From NCBI GenBank assembly GCA_013331315.1, contig DUGQ01000086.1, forward strand, positions 1-6,442: 6,442 nt of DNA, written 5' to 3'. Below the pieces are notes generated by a model. The model was given only the letters and a program-made list of their open reading frames with translations, searched no databases and had not been told where the DNA came from. Origin of the DNA: Thermoplasmata archaeon. Its GTDB lineage: Archaea > Thermoplasmatota > Thermoplasmata > UBA10834. The position numbers and the translations under genes are program-made. This document shows positions 1 to 4,747 of the stretch, in pieces (positions within the stretch are counted from its first letter, which is position 1; each line of letters starts with the position of its first letter).

Positions 1-365
1 TACTCGACCGAACCCCTCAGAGTACGCACCACGCGGTCCCTTGCGAGGTCGTCCTCGTCCTTCTCGGGCGGTTCGATACCCTCGGCGACCATGCGGATCA
101 TGTCGAGCTGAAGGCACGTGTGCAGATAGTCCAGGTTCCGGTCGACGCTCTTGATGCGCTTCCCAGTAGGATGCGCCATCAGCTTCAGAAGAAGATCGTC
201 TATCGCGCCCTTGGACTCTCGGCGCCGTTCCTCCCTGAGAATGCCTCCGCTCAAGTTGAAGAAGTTCGAATCGAGTCCTCTCCGATCATCCTTTCTGCCG
301 TCCGCGTCCCCTCGGGTCTGAGAACGGCTCCCCAATGTGTCGTCTTGCTCGTCGTGAACGCTCAA
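1..365 (-). CDS. Hypothetical hydrophilic protein, 3' end outside the window
   Basis: I do not recognise this protein. The minus-strand frame is open from a stop at 494-492 to the window edge. It starts with a charged, probably disordered stretch rich in Asp, Arg and Gly. A helical section follows, beginning near SGGILREERRRES and running through IDDLLLKLMAHPTGKRIKSV and a Leu/Met-rich DYLHTCLQLDMIRM segment, then an acidic PPEKDEDDLARDR tail that continues off the edge. The start is uncertain. TTG at 365 has a GAGGG ribosome-site-like sequence just upstream and lies 20-45 bases below two TATA-like elements. TTG at 335 and 254, and ATG at 179, are alternatives. The helical part reads like real coding sequence; the first ~35 codons are less secure. 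There is no membrane segment, signal peptide or catalytic motif. It follows the carboxypeptidase gene after a ~130-base gap with its own possible promoter. Confidence 0.45.
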   Translation of the reverse strand, partial: MSVHDEQDDTLGSRSQTRGDADGRKDDRRGLDSNFFNLSGGILREERRRESKGAIDDLLLKLMAHPTGKRIKSVDRNLDYLHTCLQLDMIRMVAEGIEPPEKDEDDLARDRVVRTLRGSVE

Positions 366-387
366 ATCCCATCCCTCTGCGGCTGCT

Positions 388-416
388 TTATGTATATTCC
401 GGTCTGCATAAATATG
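388..416 (-). promoter_or_regulatory. AT-rich archaeal promoter region for the leftmost gene
   Basis: In a GC-rich surrounding, this short stretch holds two TATA-like sequences on the minus strand, CATATTTATG (416-407) and AATATACATAAA (398-387). They lie between the stop of the carboxypeptidase gene and the TTG start at 365. Either would place transcription start a few to about 20 bases ahead of that TTG. Position and AT content are the only evidence. Confidence 0.35.
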
Positions 417-494
417 TTTCTGTCGGACGATGCGACCGACCAGAGCGGGCAATTCAGTGTCGGATTTGCCGTTCGCATCTCCTCGTCTCCCTCA

Positions 495-1460
495 TCACTT
501 GGACAGTGGACTCTCGTCTATCCTGAGGGTCGGTGATGTTGCGTCCATCGACGCCTTCACTCCCTCGGGCATTACGAGCTTCATCGCGCCATGGCCACAG
601 CACAGTCCGGTGAACGAAGGAATCTTCTTCAGACACCCGAGCCTGTCCTGGATCACCTCTTCCAGGCTTGGCTGCGACTCCTCTCTCTTCGGGAAGCTCG
701 AGAACTGTCCCACGACGATCCCCGAGACTCCGTCGAACTTCCTGGCGAGGTGCATGTGCGTGAGCAACCTCTCGATGTCGTACTCGGACACGTAGACGTC
801 TTCCAGGAAGAGTATCCTCCCCTTGGTGTCGATGGAGTCCTCGGTTCCCAGGGTGTGGGTTATCATCGACAGGTTCCCGCCGAGGAGCGTTCCCTTCGCC
901 TTTCCCGGCACGACGGTCCTGAGCAGCATGCCCGCCTCGGGGTTCCTCAGCTCTCCCCAAGCGCCCGCCTTGCTCAGCATCTTGAGGGCCCGGTCGATGT
1001 TCGGCTTGCCGGTCGGTTGGTCCTTCTCCGGGTTGTCCCCGGCGTATCCCTCGATCGACGGCCCATGGAACGTTACGAGTCCGGTACGCTGGTGTATCGT
1101 GACGTGCAGCGTAGTGATGTCGCTGTAGCCCATGAATATCTTGGGGTTGTCCTTGATCACCCCGAAGTCCAGGAGTGGAAGGACCCTCATCGCTCCGTAG
1201 CCGCCTCTCGAGGCGAAGATCGCGTCGATCTTGTCGTCAGCGAACATGTCCATGAGCTCCTTCGCCCTCACCTCGTCCTTGCCAGCCATGAACCCCGAGC
1301 GGGAGAGGTTGCGCGTGCACTCTCCGAGGACTACCTTGTAGCCGAGCTTGCGCAGGTAGTTCACTCCCTGTCCCAGCCCAAACGGCTCCGAGAAGCCCGA
1401 GGGCGAGACTATGCCAATGGTCGCCCCCTTCGTCAATCTCGCTGGTTTGATGGTCTTCAT
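495..1460 (-). CDS. LD-carboxypeptidase / MccF-like serine peptidase (family S66)
   Basis: The product is a 321-residue cytoplasmic serine peptidase of family S66. This family includes bacterial LD-carboxypeptidases, which trim murein tetrapeptides, and MccF, which inactivates the peptide-nucleotide antibiotic microcin C. The N-terminus has the family pattern IKPARLTKGATIGIVSPSG. The expected Ser-Glu-His triad is visible: Ser113 in MGYSDIT, Glu220 in ILFLED and His290 in CCGHG. The SRGGYGAMRVLPLLD motif (residues 84-98) is also typical, and the length is normal. ATG at 1460 is preferred over GTG at 1469 because GGTGAGG lies 4-5 bases ahead of the ATG and family members begin at this point. 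There is no signal peptide, so an intracellular substrate is likely. Archaea lack murein, so the substrate here is unknown; detoxifying imported peptide conjugates or recycling scavenged peptides are both inference. Confidence 0.95.
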   Translation of the reverse strand: MKTIKPARLTKGATIGIVSPSGFSEPFGLGQGVNYLRKLGYKVVLGECTRNLSRSGFMAGKDEVRAKELMDMFADDKIDAIFASRGGYGAMRVLPLLDFGVIKDNPKIFMGYSDITTLHVTIHQRTGLVTFHGPSIEGYAGDNPEKDQPTGKPNIDRALKMLSKAGAWGELRNPEAGMLLRTVVPGKAKGTLLGGNLSMITHTLGTEDSIDTKGRILFLEDVYVSEYDIERLLTHMHLARKFDGVSGIVVGQFSSFPKREESQPSLEEVIQDRLGCLKKIPSFTGLCCGHGAMKLVMPEGVKASMDATSPTLRIDESPLSK

Positions 1461-1516
1461 CTTCCTCACCCTGTCTCCTCTCGGAGGTGGGAGCGACTAG
1501 CTCGCACTTAAATGGT
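1461..1516 (-). promoter_or_regulatory. Promoter and ribosome site of the LD-carboxypeptidase gene
   Basis: Reading the minus strand, a TATA-like CATTTAAG lies near 1514-1507. A short leader follows, ending with GGTGAGG just upstream of the ATG at 1460. GGTGA matches the anti-Shine-Dalgarno core, and this decides for the ATG over the upstream GTG. The rest of the gap to the next gene (1517-1589) shows no T-run terminator or other feature that I can see. Confidence 0.4.
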
Positions 1517-1589
1517 TCGAGAGACCGGCAAGACCCACTCCAGCACGGTCGCTCTGGTCATCACGAGAAGTACGCTCGCGTCGAGATCG

Positions 1590-1910
1590 TCAGGCCATGA
1601 CCTCGGCGAGGATTTCCTCTGAGCTTCGTATCTCGTCGAGCCCTCCCGCGATCTCCACGAGGCCGAGCTCGATGTTCGCCCTGAGGTACTCTATCTCGTC
1701 GACGATGTCCGCGCAGTCAACGTCGGCGTACTCCCAGAAGTCGCTCTCCAGCTGCTCGATCCGGGAGCGGTTCTCGGCCAGCTTGCTGAGAAGTCTCTGG
1801 CTCTCGACATCGATTCCCGATGCCTTGAGCTTCCTCGTCTTCCTCATGACGTTCTGACCTGAATGGCTCAGGCCGTTTATCGCGAGGGGAACAGCTAGTC
1901 TCCTCATCAT
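1590..1910 (-). CDS. Small predicted coiled-coil/helical protein, unknown function
   Basis: I do not recognise this 106-residue protein. The body is one long acidic, probably helical run: a basic start (MRKTRKLKASG), then ESQRLLSKLAENRSRIEQLE with hydrophobic residues at roughly heptad spacing. A short DFWEYADVD break follows, then a second helix through IVDEIEYLRANIELGLVEIA and an acidic end. This suggests a helical hairpin or dimerising coiled coil. There is no catalytic or zinc motif and no membrane segment. The start is ambiguous. ATG at 1910 (or 1907) is the longest option and sits about 35 bases below a probable transcription start. ATG at 1847 would give 85 residues and drop a mildly hydrophobic N-terminus that fits poorly with the coiled coil; an AGGT lies ahead of it. 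The opposite-strand frame is Ser-rich and looks like a shadow. Confidence 0.6.
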   Translation of the reverse strand: MMRRLAVPLAINGLSHSGQNVMRKTRKLKASGIDVESQRLLSKLAENRSRIEQLESDFWEYADVDCADIVDEIEYLRANIELGLVEIAGGLDEIRSSEEILAEVMA

Positions 1911-1938
1911 GTATGCATCCCATCCCCGTCGTATGACG

Positions 1939-1951
1939 ATTGTCTGACAAT
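1939..1951. promoter_or_regulatory. Possible operator: 6-bp inverted repeat at the predicted transcription start
   Basis: ATTGTC-T-GACAAT is a perfect palindrome with a one-base centre. It lies about 20 bases downstream of the TATA box at 1964-1975, where an archaeal repressor would block polymerase recruitment. The arms do not extend further. No DNA-binding regulator is identifiable in the window. Confidence 0.3.
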
Positions 1952-1963
1952 ATCTTCTTCAAC

Positions 1964-1975
1964 GTATATATATGT
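1964..1975 (-). promoter_or_regulatory. TATA box upstream of the small coiled-coil gene
   Basis: The minus strand reads CATATATATAC here, the strongest TATA-like element in the window. A start about 25 bases downstream would fall near 1945, leaving a ~35-base leader before ATG 1910. No plus-strand gene nearby would use it. Confidence 0.5.
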
Positions 1976-1997
1976 TCGCGTCGGGATGCGGGCTGGC

Positions 1998-2210
1998 TCA
2001 GCCCTTGTTGCCCATCAGCTGGACCGCACGTCGCTCCAGGTCGGCGATCTTCCGCTGGAGCTTCCTGATCTTGGCGTCGTGCTTGGCCACCTGCTCCCGC
2101 AGCTTCGCGGCCTTCGCCCTCATCTTGGCGGCCTTCGCACGTCTCTTGGTCGAATGCTCGAAGTCGCTCACCTGGGCGGAGTACTTCTTCGCGTCCTTCA
2201 TGGAAGACAT
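1998..2210 (-). CDS. Small basic Lys/Ala-rich coiled-coil protein, unknown function
   Basis: This 70-residue protein is strongly basic and almost certainly one long alpha helix. After a short start (MSSMKDAKKYSAQVSDFEHS) comes a tandem heptad pair, RAKAAKM and RAKAAKL (residues 24-37). It is followed by LREQVAKHDAKIRKLQRKIA with hydrophobic residues at coiled-coil spacing, ending in LERRAVQLMGNKG. ATG at 2210 is chosen because GGAG lies 5 bases ahead of it; the frame could extend to 2267 but has no better start. The Lys/Ala repeats resemble nucleic-acid-binding tails, but no known family is recognised and a chromatin or RNA role would be guesswork. Its downstream neighbour is also a small helical protein, though a separate TATA box suggests the two are transcribed independently. 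The plus-strand frame across it looks like a mirror of the repeats. Confidence 0.65.
   Translation of the reverse strand: MSSMKDAKKYSAQVSDFEHSTKRRAKAAKMRAKAAKLREQVAKHDAKIRKLQRKIADLERRAVQLMGNKG
2100..2141 (-). repeat. Tandem 21-bp repeat encoding two heptads
   Basis: Two adjacent 21-base units (2100-2120 and 2121-2141) match at 17 of 21 positions and encode the heptads RAKAAKL and RAKAAKM. This looks like an in-frame duplication within the coiled-coil gene that has since drifted. Convergent use of the same amino acids could also produce it. Confidence 0.5.
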
Positions 2211-2343
2211 GTTATCTCCGATGAATCGAACGGGCGTGCGGAAATATGAACCTATCCTTACTGGCACCTAGACGGCCGTCGGCGCACCGCTCAGGGGCTG
2301 GGGGCGAGAAAGTGTTATACTGCGTGCGGCGTTGGTGGCTCGG
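2211..2343. promoter_or_regulatory. Divergent promoter region between the coiled-coil gene and the methylthiotransferase
   Basis: On the minus strand, TCATATTTC (2249-2241) lies about 35 bases ahead of ATG 2210. Transcription would start near 2220, leaving a leader just long enough for the GGAG at 2219-2216. On the plus strand, GAAAGTGTTATAC (2308-2320) resembles a BRE plus TATA box and lies about 26 bases before ATG 2344, which suggests a leaderless message and favours that ATG. The sequence between the two boxes is GC-rich and shows nothing else. Confidence 0.45.
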
Positions 2344-3591
2344 ATGAGGGCATACGTCGAATCTTACGGGTGCACCCTGAACCAGGGGGAGGCGTGCGAG
2401 GTCGAGGAGAGACTGCTCTCACTCGGCCATCACATGGTCTCCGACCCCGCGGAGGCAGACGTGGCGGTGCTTGTGGCTTGCGTGGTCATCGAGGCGACCG
2501 AGAGGAGGATGTTGAAGCGTCTGAGGGAGTTGTCGTCCTACGGGAGCAAGGTCGTCGTCACCGGGTGTCTGGCAAAGGCAGGAACTGACGAGGCGCGCAG
2601 GATCTCGCCAGGTGCGGAATACATCGCACCGGGAAACCTCGACGCTTTCGAGATCCTACTGGGTCGTGCGGCCCCGGCCGCGGAGTTTGAGGGCGCGACA
2701 AAGGAGACGGGAGTGGCGATAGTACCGATCGCCACGGGCTGCAGGGGCACGTGCAGGTACTGCATCACGAGACTGGCGAGGGGAGACCTCAGTAGCCGAG
2801 CGCCTGAGTCCGTCATTGACCGCGTGGCGAAGGCGTCCGCATCCGGCCCGGTGGAGTGCCGCATCACCGCGCAGGACACGGCTGCCTACGGTGCGGACAT
2901 CGGGAGTGACCTGGTCGGGCTCATCGCAGGAATCTGCCGCCTTGAGAACGACTTCAGGCTCCGGCTCGGGATGATGAACCCCGACAGCGTGATGCCGATC
3001 CTCGAGCGCTTGCCCGAGTTGTACGCCGACCCCAGGGTCTTCAAATTCCTGCATCTTCCCGTTCAGAGCGCGAGCGACAGACTCCTCGACGAGATGGGGA
3101 GGAGATACACGCTCGCCGAGTTCGAGAGGGTGGTATCCGTCTTCCGAGCGGCCTACCCCGAGTCGTCCCTCTCCACCGATATGATCGTGGGCTATCCGGG
3201 AGAATCGGATGAGGACCATGGGGCGAATCTGGAGCTGATCAGGCGTGTCCGACCGGACATCGTGAACGTGACGAGGTACTCTCCTCGCCCTGGGACCGAG
3301 GCCTTCGAGCTGGGTCGCGGGGTCGTCGGATGGAAGGCGAAGGACCGGTCGAGGGCGCTCACAGAGGCCAGGTTCGAAGTCTCGCTCGCTCGGAACGAGC
3401 GTCTGGTCGGAGTCGAAAGACGCGCGCTCGCGACCGAGCGCGGGAAGAATGACAGTACTATACTGCGCACGGACGACTATCGGCAGATCGTTGTGCGTGG
3501 AGCGCTTCCGCTCAGGAGATTCTACCAAGTGGCGGTCGATGGCGCCACGCCCACCTACCTGCTCGGAAGCCTCCCAGCAGGAAATCGTTAA
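2344..3591 (+). CDS. Archaeal MtaB-type tRNA t6A37 methylthiotransferase (radical SAM, MiaB-like)
   Basis: This 415-residue enzyme is predicted to add a methylthio group to C2 of t6A37 in ANN-decoding tRNAs, giving ms2t6A, using two iron-sulfur clusters and S-adenosylmethionine. All three parts of the family are visible. The N-terminal UPF0004 domain has Cys10 (ESYGCTLNQGE), Cys46 (ACVVIEATERRM) and Cys75 (VTGCLAK). The radical SAM core has Cys133, Cys137 and Cys140 in GCRGTCRYC, followed by HLPVQSASDRLLDEMGRRY and DMIVGYPGESDED. A TRAM-like RNA-binding end spans about 350-410. The CVVIE context of the second cysteine and YGCTLNQGE match archaeal members rather than bacterial MiaB or RimO. 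ATG 2344 is preferred over TTG 2332 and GTG 2335 because the family begins with this residue and a TATA box lies about 26 bases upstream. The length is normal and no key cysteine is missing. Pcc1, encoded nearby, belongs to the complex that makes its t6A substrate. Confidence 0.93.
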   Translation: MRAYVESYGCTLNQGEACEVEERLLSLGHHMVSDPAEADVAVLVACVVIEATERRMLKRLRELSSYGSKVVVTGCLAKAGTDEARRISPGAEYIAPGNLDAFEILLGRAAPAAEFEGATKETGVAIVPIATGCRGTCRYCITRLARGDLSSRAPESVIDRVAKASASGPVECRITAQDTAAYGADIGSDLVGLIAGICRLENDFRLRLGMMNPDSVMPILERLPELYADPRVFKFLHLPVQSASDRLLDEMGRRYTLAEFERVVSVFRAAYPESSLSTDMIVGYPGESDEDHGANLELIRRVRPDIVNVTRYSPRPGTEAFELGRGVVGWKAKDRSRALTEARFEVSLARNERLVGVERRALATERGKNDSTILRTDDYRQIVVRGALPLRRFYQVAVDGATPTYLLGSLPAGNR

Positions 3592-3596
3592 TATCA
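3586..3596 (+). promoter_or_regulatory. TATA-like element ahead of tRNA-Gln
   Basis: CGTTAATATC overlaps the stop codon of the methylthiotransferase gene and lies about 38 bases before the mature tRNA 5' end. Transcription could begin with a short 5' leader removed by RNase P. Read-through from the upstream gene is also possible. Confidence 0.4.
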
Positions 3597-3631
3597 GACA
3601 CAGTCCATGTCTCCGACATCCGAGCCACAGC

Positions 3632-3704
3632 AGCCCCGTGGTGTAGCGGTCAATCATACGGGCCTTTGGAGCCTGTGACGGAGGTTCGAATCCTCCCGGG
3701 GCTA
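3632..3704 (+). tRNA. tRNA-Gln (anticodon UUG)
   Basis: A 73-base cloverleaf folds cleanly. The acceptor stem AGCCCCG pairs with CGGGGCT and the discriminator base is A73. The D arm begins GTGT and carries AGCGGT. The anticodon stem CGGGC/GCCTG encloses the loop CTTTGGA, with TTG at 3666-3668. The variable loop is TGAC, and GGAGG/CCTCC closes the loop TTCGAAT. CCA is not encoded, so it must be added by the CCA-adding enzyme, and no intron is present. G15 in the D loop is the position that archaeosine replaces, so this tRNA is a potential substrate of the transglycosylase at the right of the window. Its last three bases are the complement of the stop codon of the converging membrane-protein gene. 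Confidence 0.95.
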
Positions 3705-3908
3705 CTCCTCCTTCTCGCGAGTTAGCCAGTTCACGAGCTTGGCCACGAAGAGGAAGAGGATCACCCACGAGAGCACTATCAAGAAGAACCCTTCCGCTAG
3801 GAACCCTCCCCTGACGGCCTCCAGGAAGAATGTCCCCGTCACCGTGGCGATGATTCCGAAGGCCACTCCCCATATCGCCATGCGCTTGTCGACTCTCCAC
3901 TCTGCCAT
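3702..3908 (-). CDS. Small two-helix integral membrane protein, unknown function
   Basis: The product has 68 residues: a short charged start (MAEWRVDKR), a first transmembrane helix at about 10-32, a short loop with Arg and Glu, a second helix at about 40-62, and a charged TREKEE end. No family is recognised. The start ATG at 3908 lies 3 bases after the nitroreductase stop. GGTGA, a good ribosome site, overlaps that stop codon, so translation is probably coupled. Its own TAG stop overlaps the last three bases of the tRNA-Gln encoded on the other strand, leaving no room for a terminator before the tRNA gene. It could anchor or accompany the nitroreductase, but that rests only on the tight pairing. 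Confidence 0.75.
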   Translation of the reverse strand: MAEWRVDKRMAIWGVAFGIIATVTGTFFLEAVRGGFLAEGFFLIVLSWVILFLFVAKLVNWLTREKEE

Positions 3909-3911
3909 GGG

Positions 3912-4430
3912 TCACCAGCTCTCTCTGTGCACCAGCTCCGAGAGCGGGAGCCTCCGCCTGTGCACGCCCTTCTCCGCAGGGTACCCAATCGGGAGCATGG
4001 CGACGGGGCGGACATGCGTTGGGACGCCGAGGGCGGCTGCCGCCTTCCCCTCGTCGAACGCTCCCACCCAGACGCTTCCCAGGCCCTTCCCGTGCAGGTA
4101 CAGAGTCATGTTCTGGATCGCTGCGGCCACGTCCTGGAGGCAGTACAGCGTCCGCCCCCTGTCGCCGTAGTGCGCTATCCGCTCGAGGTTGGCGCAGAAG
4201 ACGACCACGACCGGGGCCGTCTCGACGAAGTCCTGGCCGTAGGCCGCCTCCATCAGGCGCTTCTTCGCGGCGTGGTTCCTCACGACGATGAAATCGCGGG
4301 CCTGCAGGTTCCCGGCTGATGGCGCAAGGTTCGCGAGCCTGAGTCCTTCGTCGATAATCTCCTCCGGAACCGGGTCTGACTTGAACACTCTGATGCTGGT
4401 CCTTCCCTCTATGCTGTCCTTCACGTCCAT
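3912..4430 (-). CDS. Nitroreductase-family FMN-dependent oxidoreductase
   Basis: This 172-residue protein belongs to the nitroreductase superfamily: flavin enzymes, usually dimeric, that use NAD(P)H or another donor to reduce nitro compounds, quinones or enones, or do specialised flavin chemistry. Features seen in order are the N-terminal GRTSIRVFKSDPVPEE with its FMN-binding Arg and Ser, then LANLAPSAGNLQARDFIVV (residues 32-50). Next are a central helix LYCLQDVAAAIQNMTLYLHG and the C-terminal LGSVWVGAFDEGKAAAALGV with VRPVAMLPIGYPAE. The length fits the compact single-domain members. ATG 4430 has a TATA-like sequence about 20 bases upstream and only a poor ribosome site, so the message is probably leaderless. 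The same frame stays open far upstream to 5192, but that extension crosses Pcc1 and part of the transglycosylase and is a shadow. The physiological substrate cannot be read from the sequence. Confidence 0.92.
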   Translation of the reverse strand: MDVKDSIEGRTSIRVFKSDPVPEEIIDEGLRLANLAPSAGNLQARDFIVVRNHAAKKRLMEAAYGQDFVETAPVVVVFCANLERIAHYGDRGRTLYCLQDVAAAIQNMTLYLHGKGLGSVWVGAFDEGKAAAALGVPTHVRPVAMLPIGYPAEKGVHRRRLPLSELVHRESW

Positions 4431-4443
4431 TCCATCGCCCCCA

Positions 4444-4476
4444 GCCCGTATATGCGAAAGGCCCACAAAGCATTTT
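4444..4476. promoter_or_regulatory. Divergent promoter between the nitroreductase and pcc1
   Basis: Only 72 bases separate the two start codons. GTATATGC at 4448-4455 reads as GCATATAC on the minus strand, about 20-25 bases ahead of the nitroreductase ATG. On the plus strand, AAGCATTTTG (4468-4477) lies about 30 bases ahead of the pcc1 ATG. The near-symmetric TATATA-like core could also be read in both directions. Neither gene has a strong ribosome site, as expected for leaderless messages. Confidence 0.4.
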
Positions 4477-4502
4477 GTCCAACCGAGACATTCATCGTCC
4501 GA

Positions 4503-4745
4503 ATGACGGACGAAGAGAGCAGGGTGAAGTGCGAGTTGACCCTCAGGTTCCCGTCGGAGGACATCGCAGGGAAGGTGTACGATGCCGTGGAGCAGGACAA
4601 TGCGGGTTATGTCCGTGCGGAGCGGACGGGCGACTCGATTGTCGCGTCGATAGAGGCATCCTCGCTCAAGAGCCTGCTCCACACGCTGGACGACCTCTTG
4701 TCGTGCGTGTCCGTCGCCGAGAAGATAGTGTCCAATGGCGAGTGA
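4503..4745 (+). CDS. pcc1: KEOPS complex subunit Pcc1
   Basis: Pcc1 is the small dimerising subunit of KEOPS (Kae1, Bud32, Cgi121, Pcc1), which transfers threonylcarbamoyl to A37 of ANN-decoding tRNAs to form t6A. The 80-residue protein has the family layout: a first strand CELTLRFPSE, a helix EDIAGKVYDAVEQDN, paired strands GYVRAERTGDSIVASIEA, and the C-terminal helix ASSLKSLLHTLDDLLSCVSV (residues 52-71) that carries the family's SLxSLxxTLDxLL-like pattern. An in-frame ATG at 4452 would add 17 residues unlike the family and overlap the promoter, so ATG 4503 is chosen. The gene stands alone; no other KEOPS subunit is in the window. Its stop lies 2 bases from the stop of the converging transglycosylase gene. 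Confidence 0.85.
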   Translation: MTDEESRVKCELTLRFPSEDIAGKVYDAVEQDNAGYVRAERTGDSIVASIEASSLKSLLHTLDDLLSCVSVAEKIVSNGE

Positions 4746-4747
4746 CC

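Noticed and set aside
120..536. A 138-codon plus-strand open frame at the left edge
   Set aside because: It crosses the promoter-like AT-rich stretch and the end of the carboxypeptidase gene, and shows no recognisable motif. The minus-strand frame has better promoter placement and composition.
591..1511. A 306-codon plus-strand open frame
   Set aside because: It is the mirror of the LD-carboxypeptidase gene, whose catalytic triad and family motifs are clear on the minus strand.
1972..2271. Plus-strand open frames over the basic coiled-coil gene
   Set aside because: Their Ala/Leu/Ser/Phe-rich sequence is what antisense reading of Lys/Ala/Glu heptads gives. The minus strand has a ribosome site and regular heptads.
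2656..4491. A 611-codon minus-strand open frame
   Set aside because: It runs antisense through the methylthiotransferase, the tRNA and the nitroreductase region in the wrong frame. The composition is Arg/Gly/Pro-rich and no domain is visible; it is a shadow of GC-rich coding sequence.
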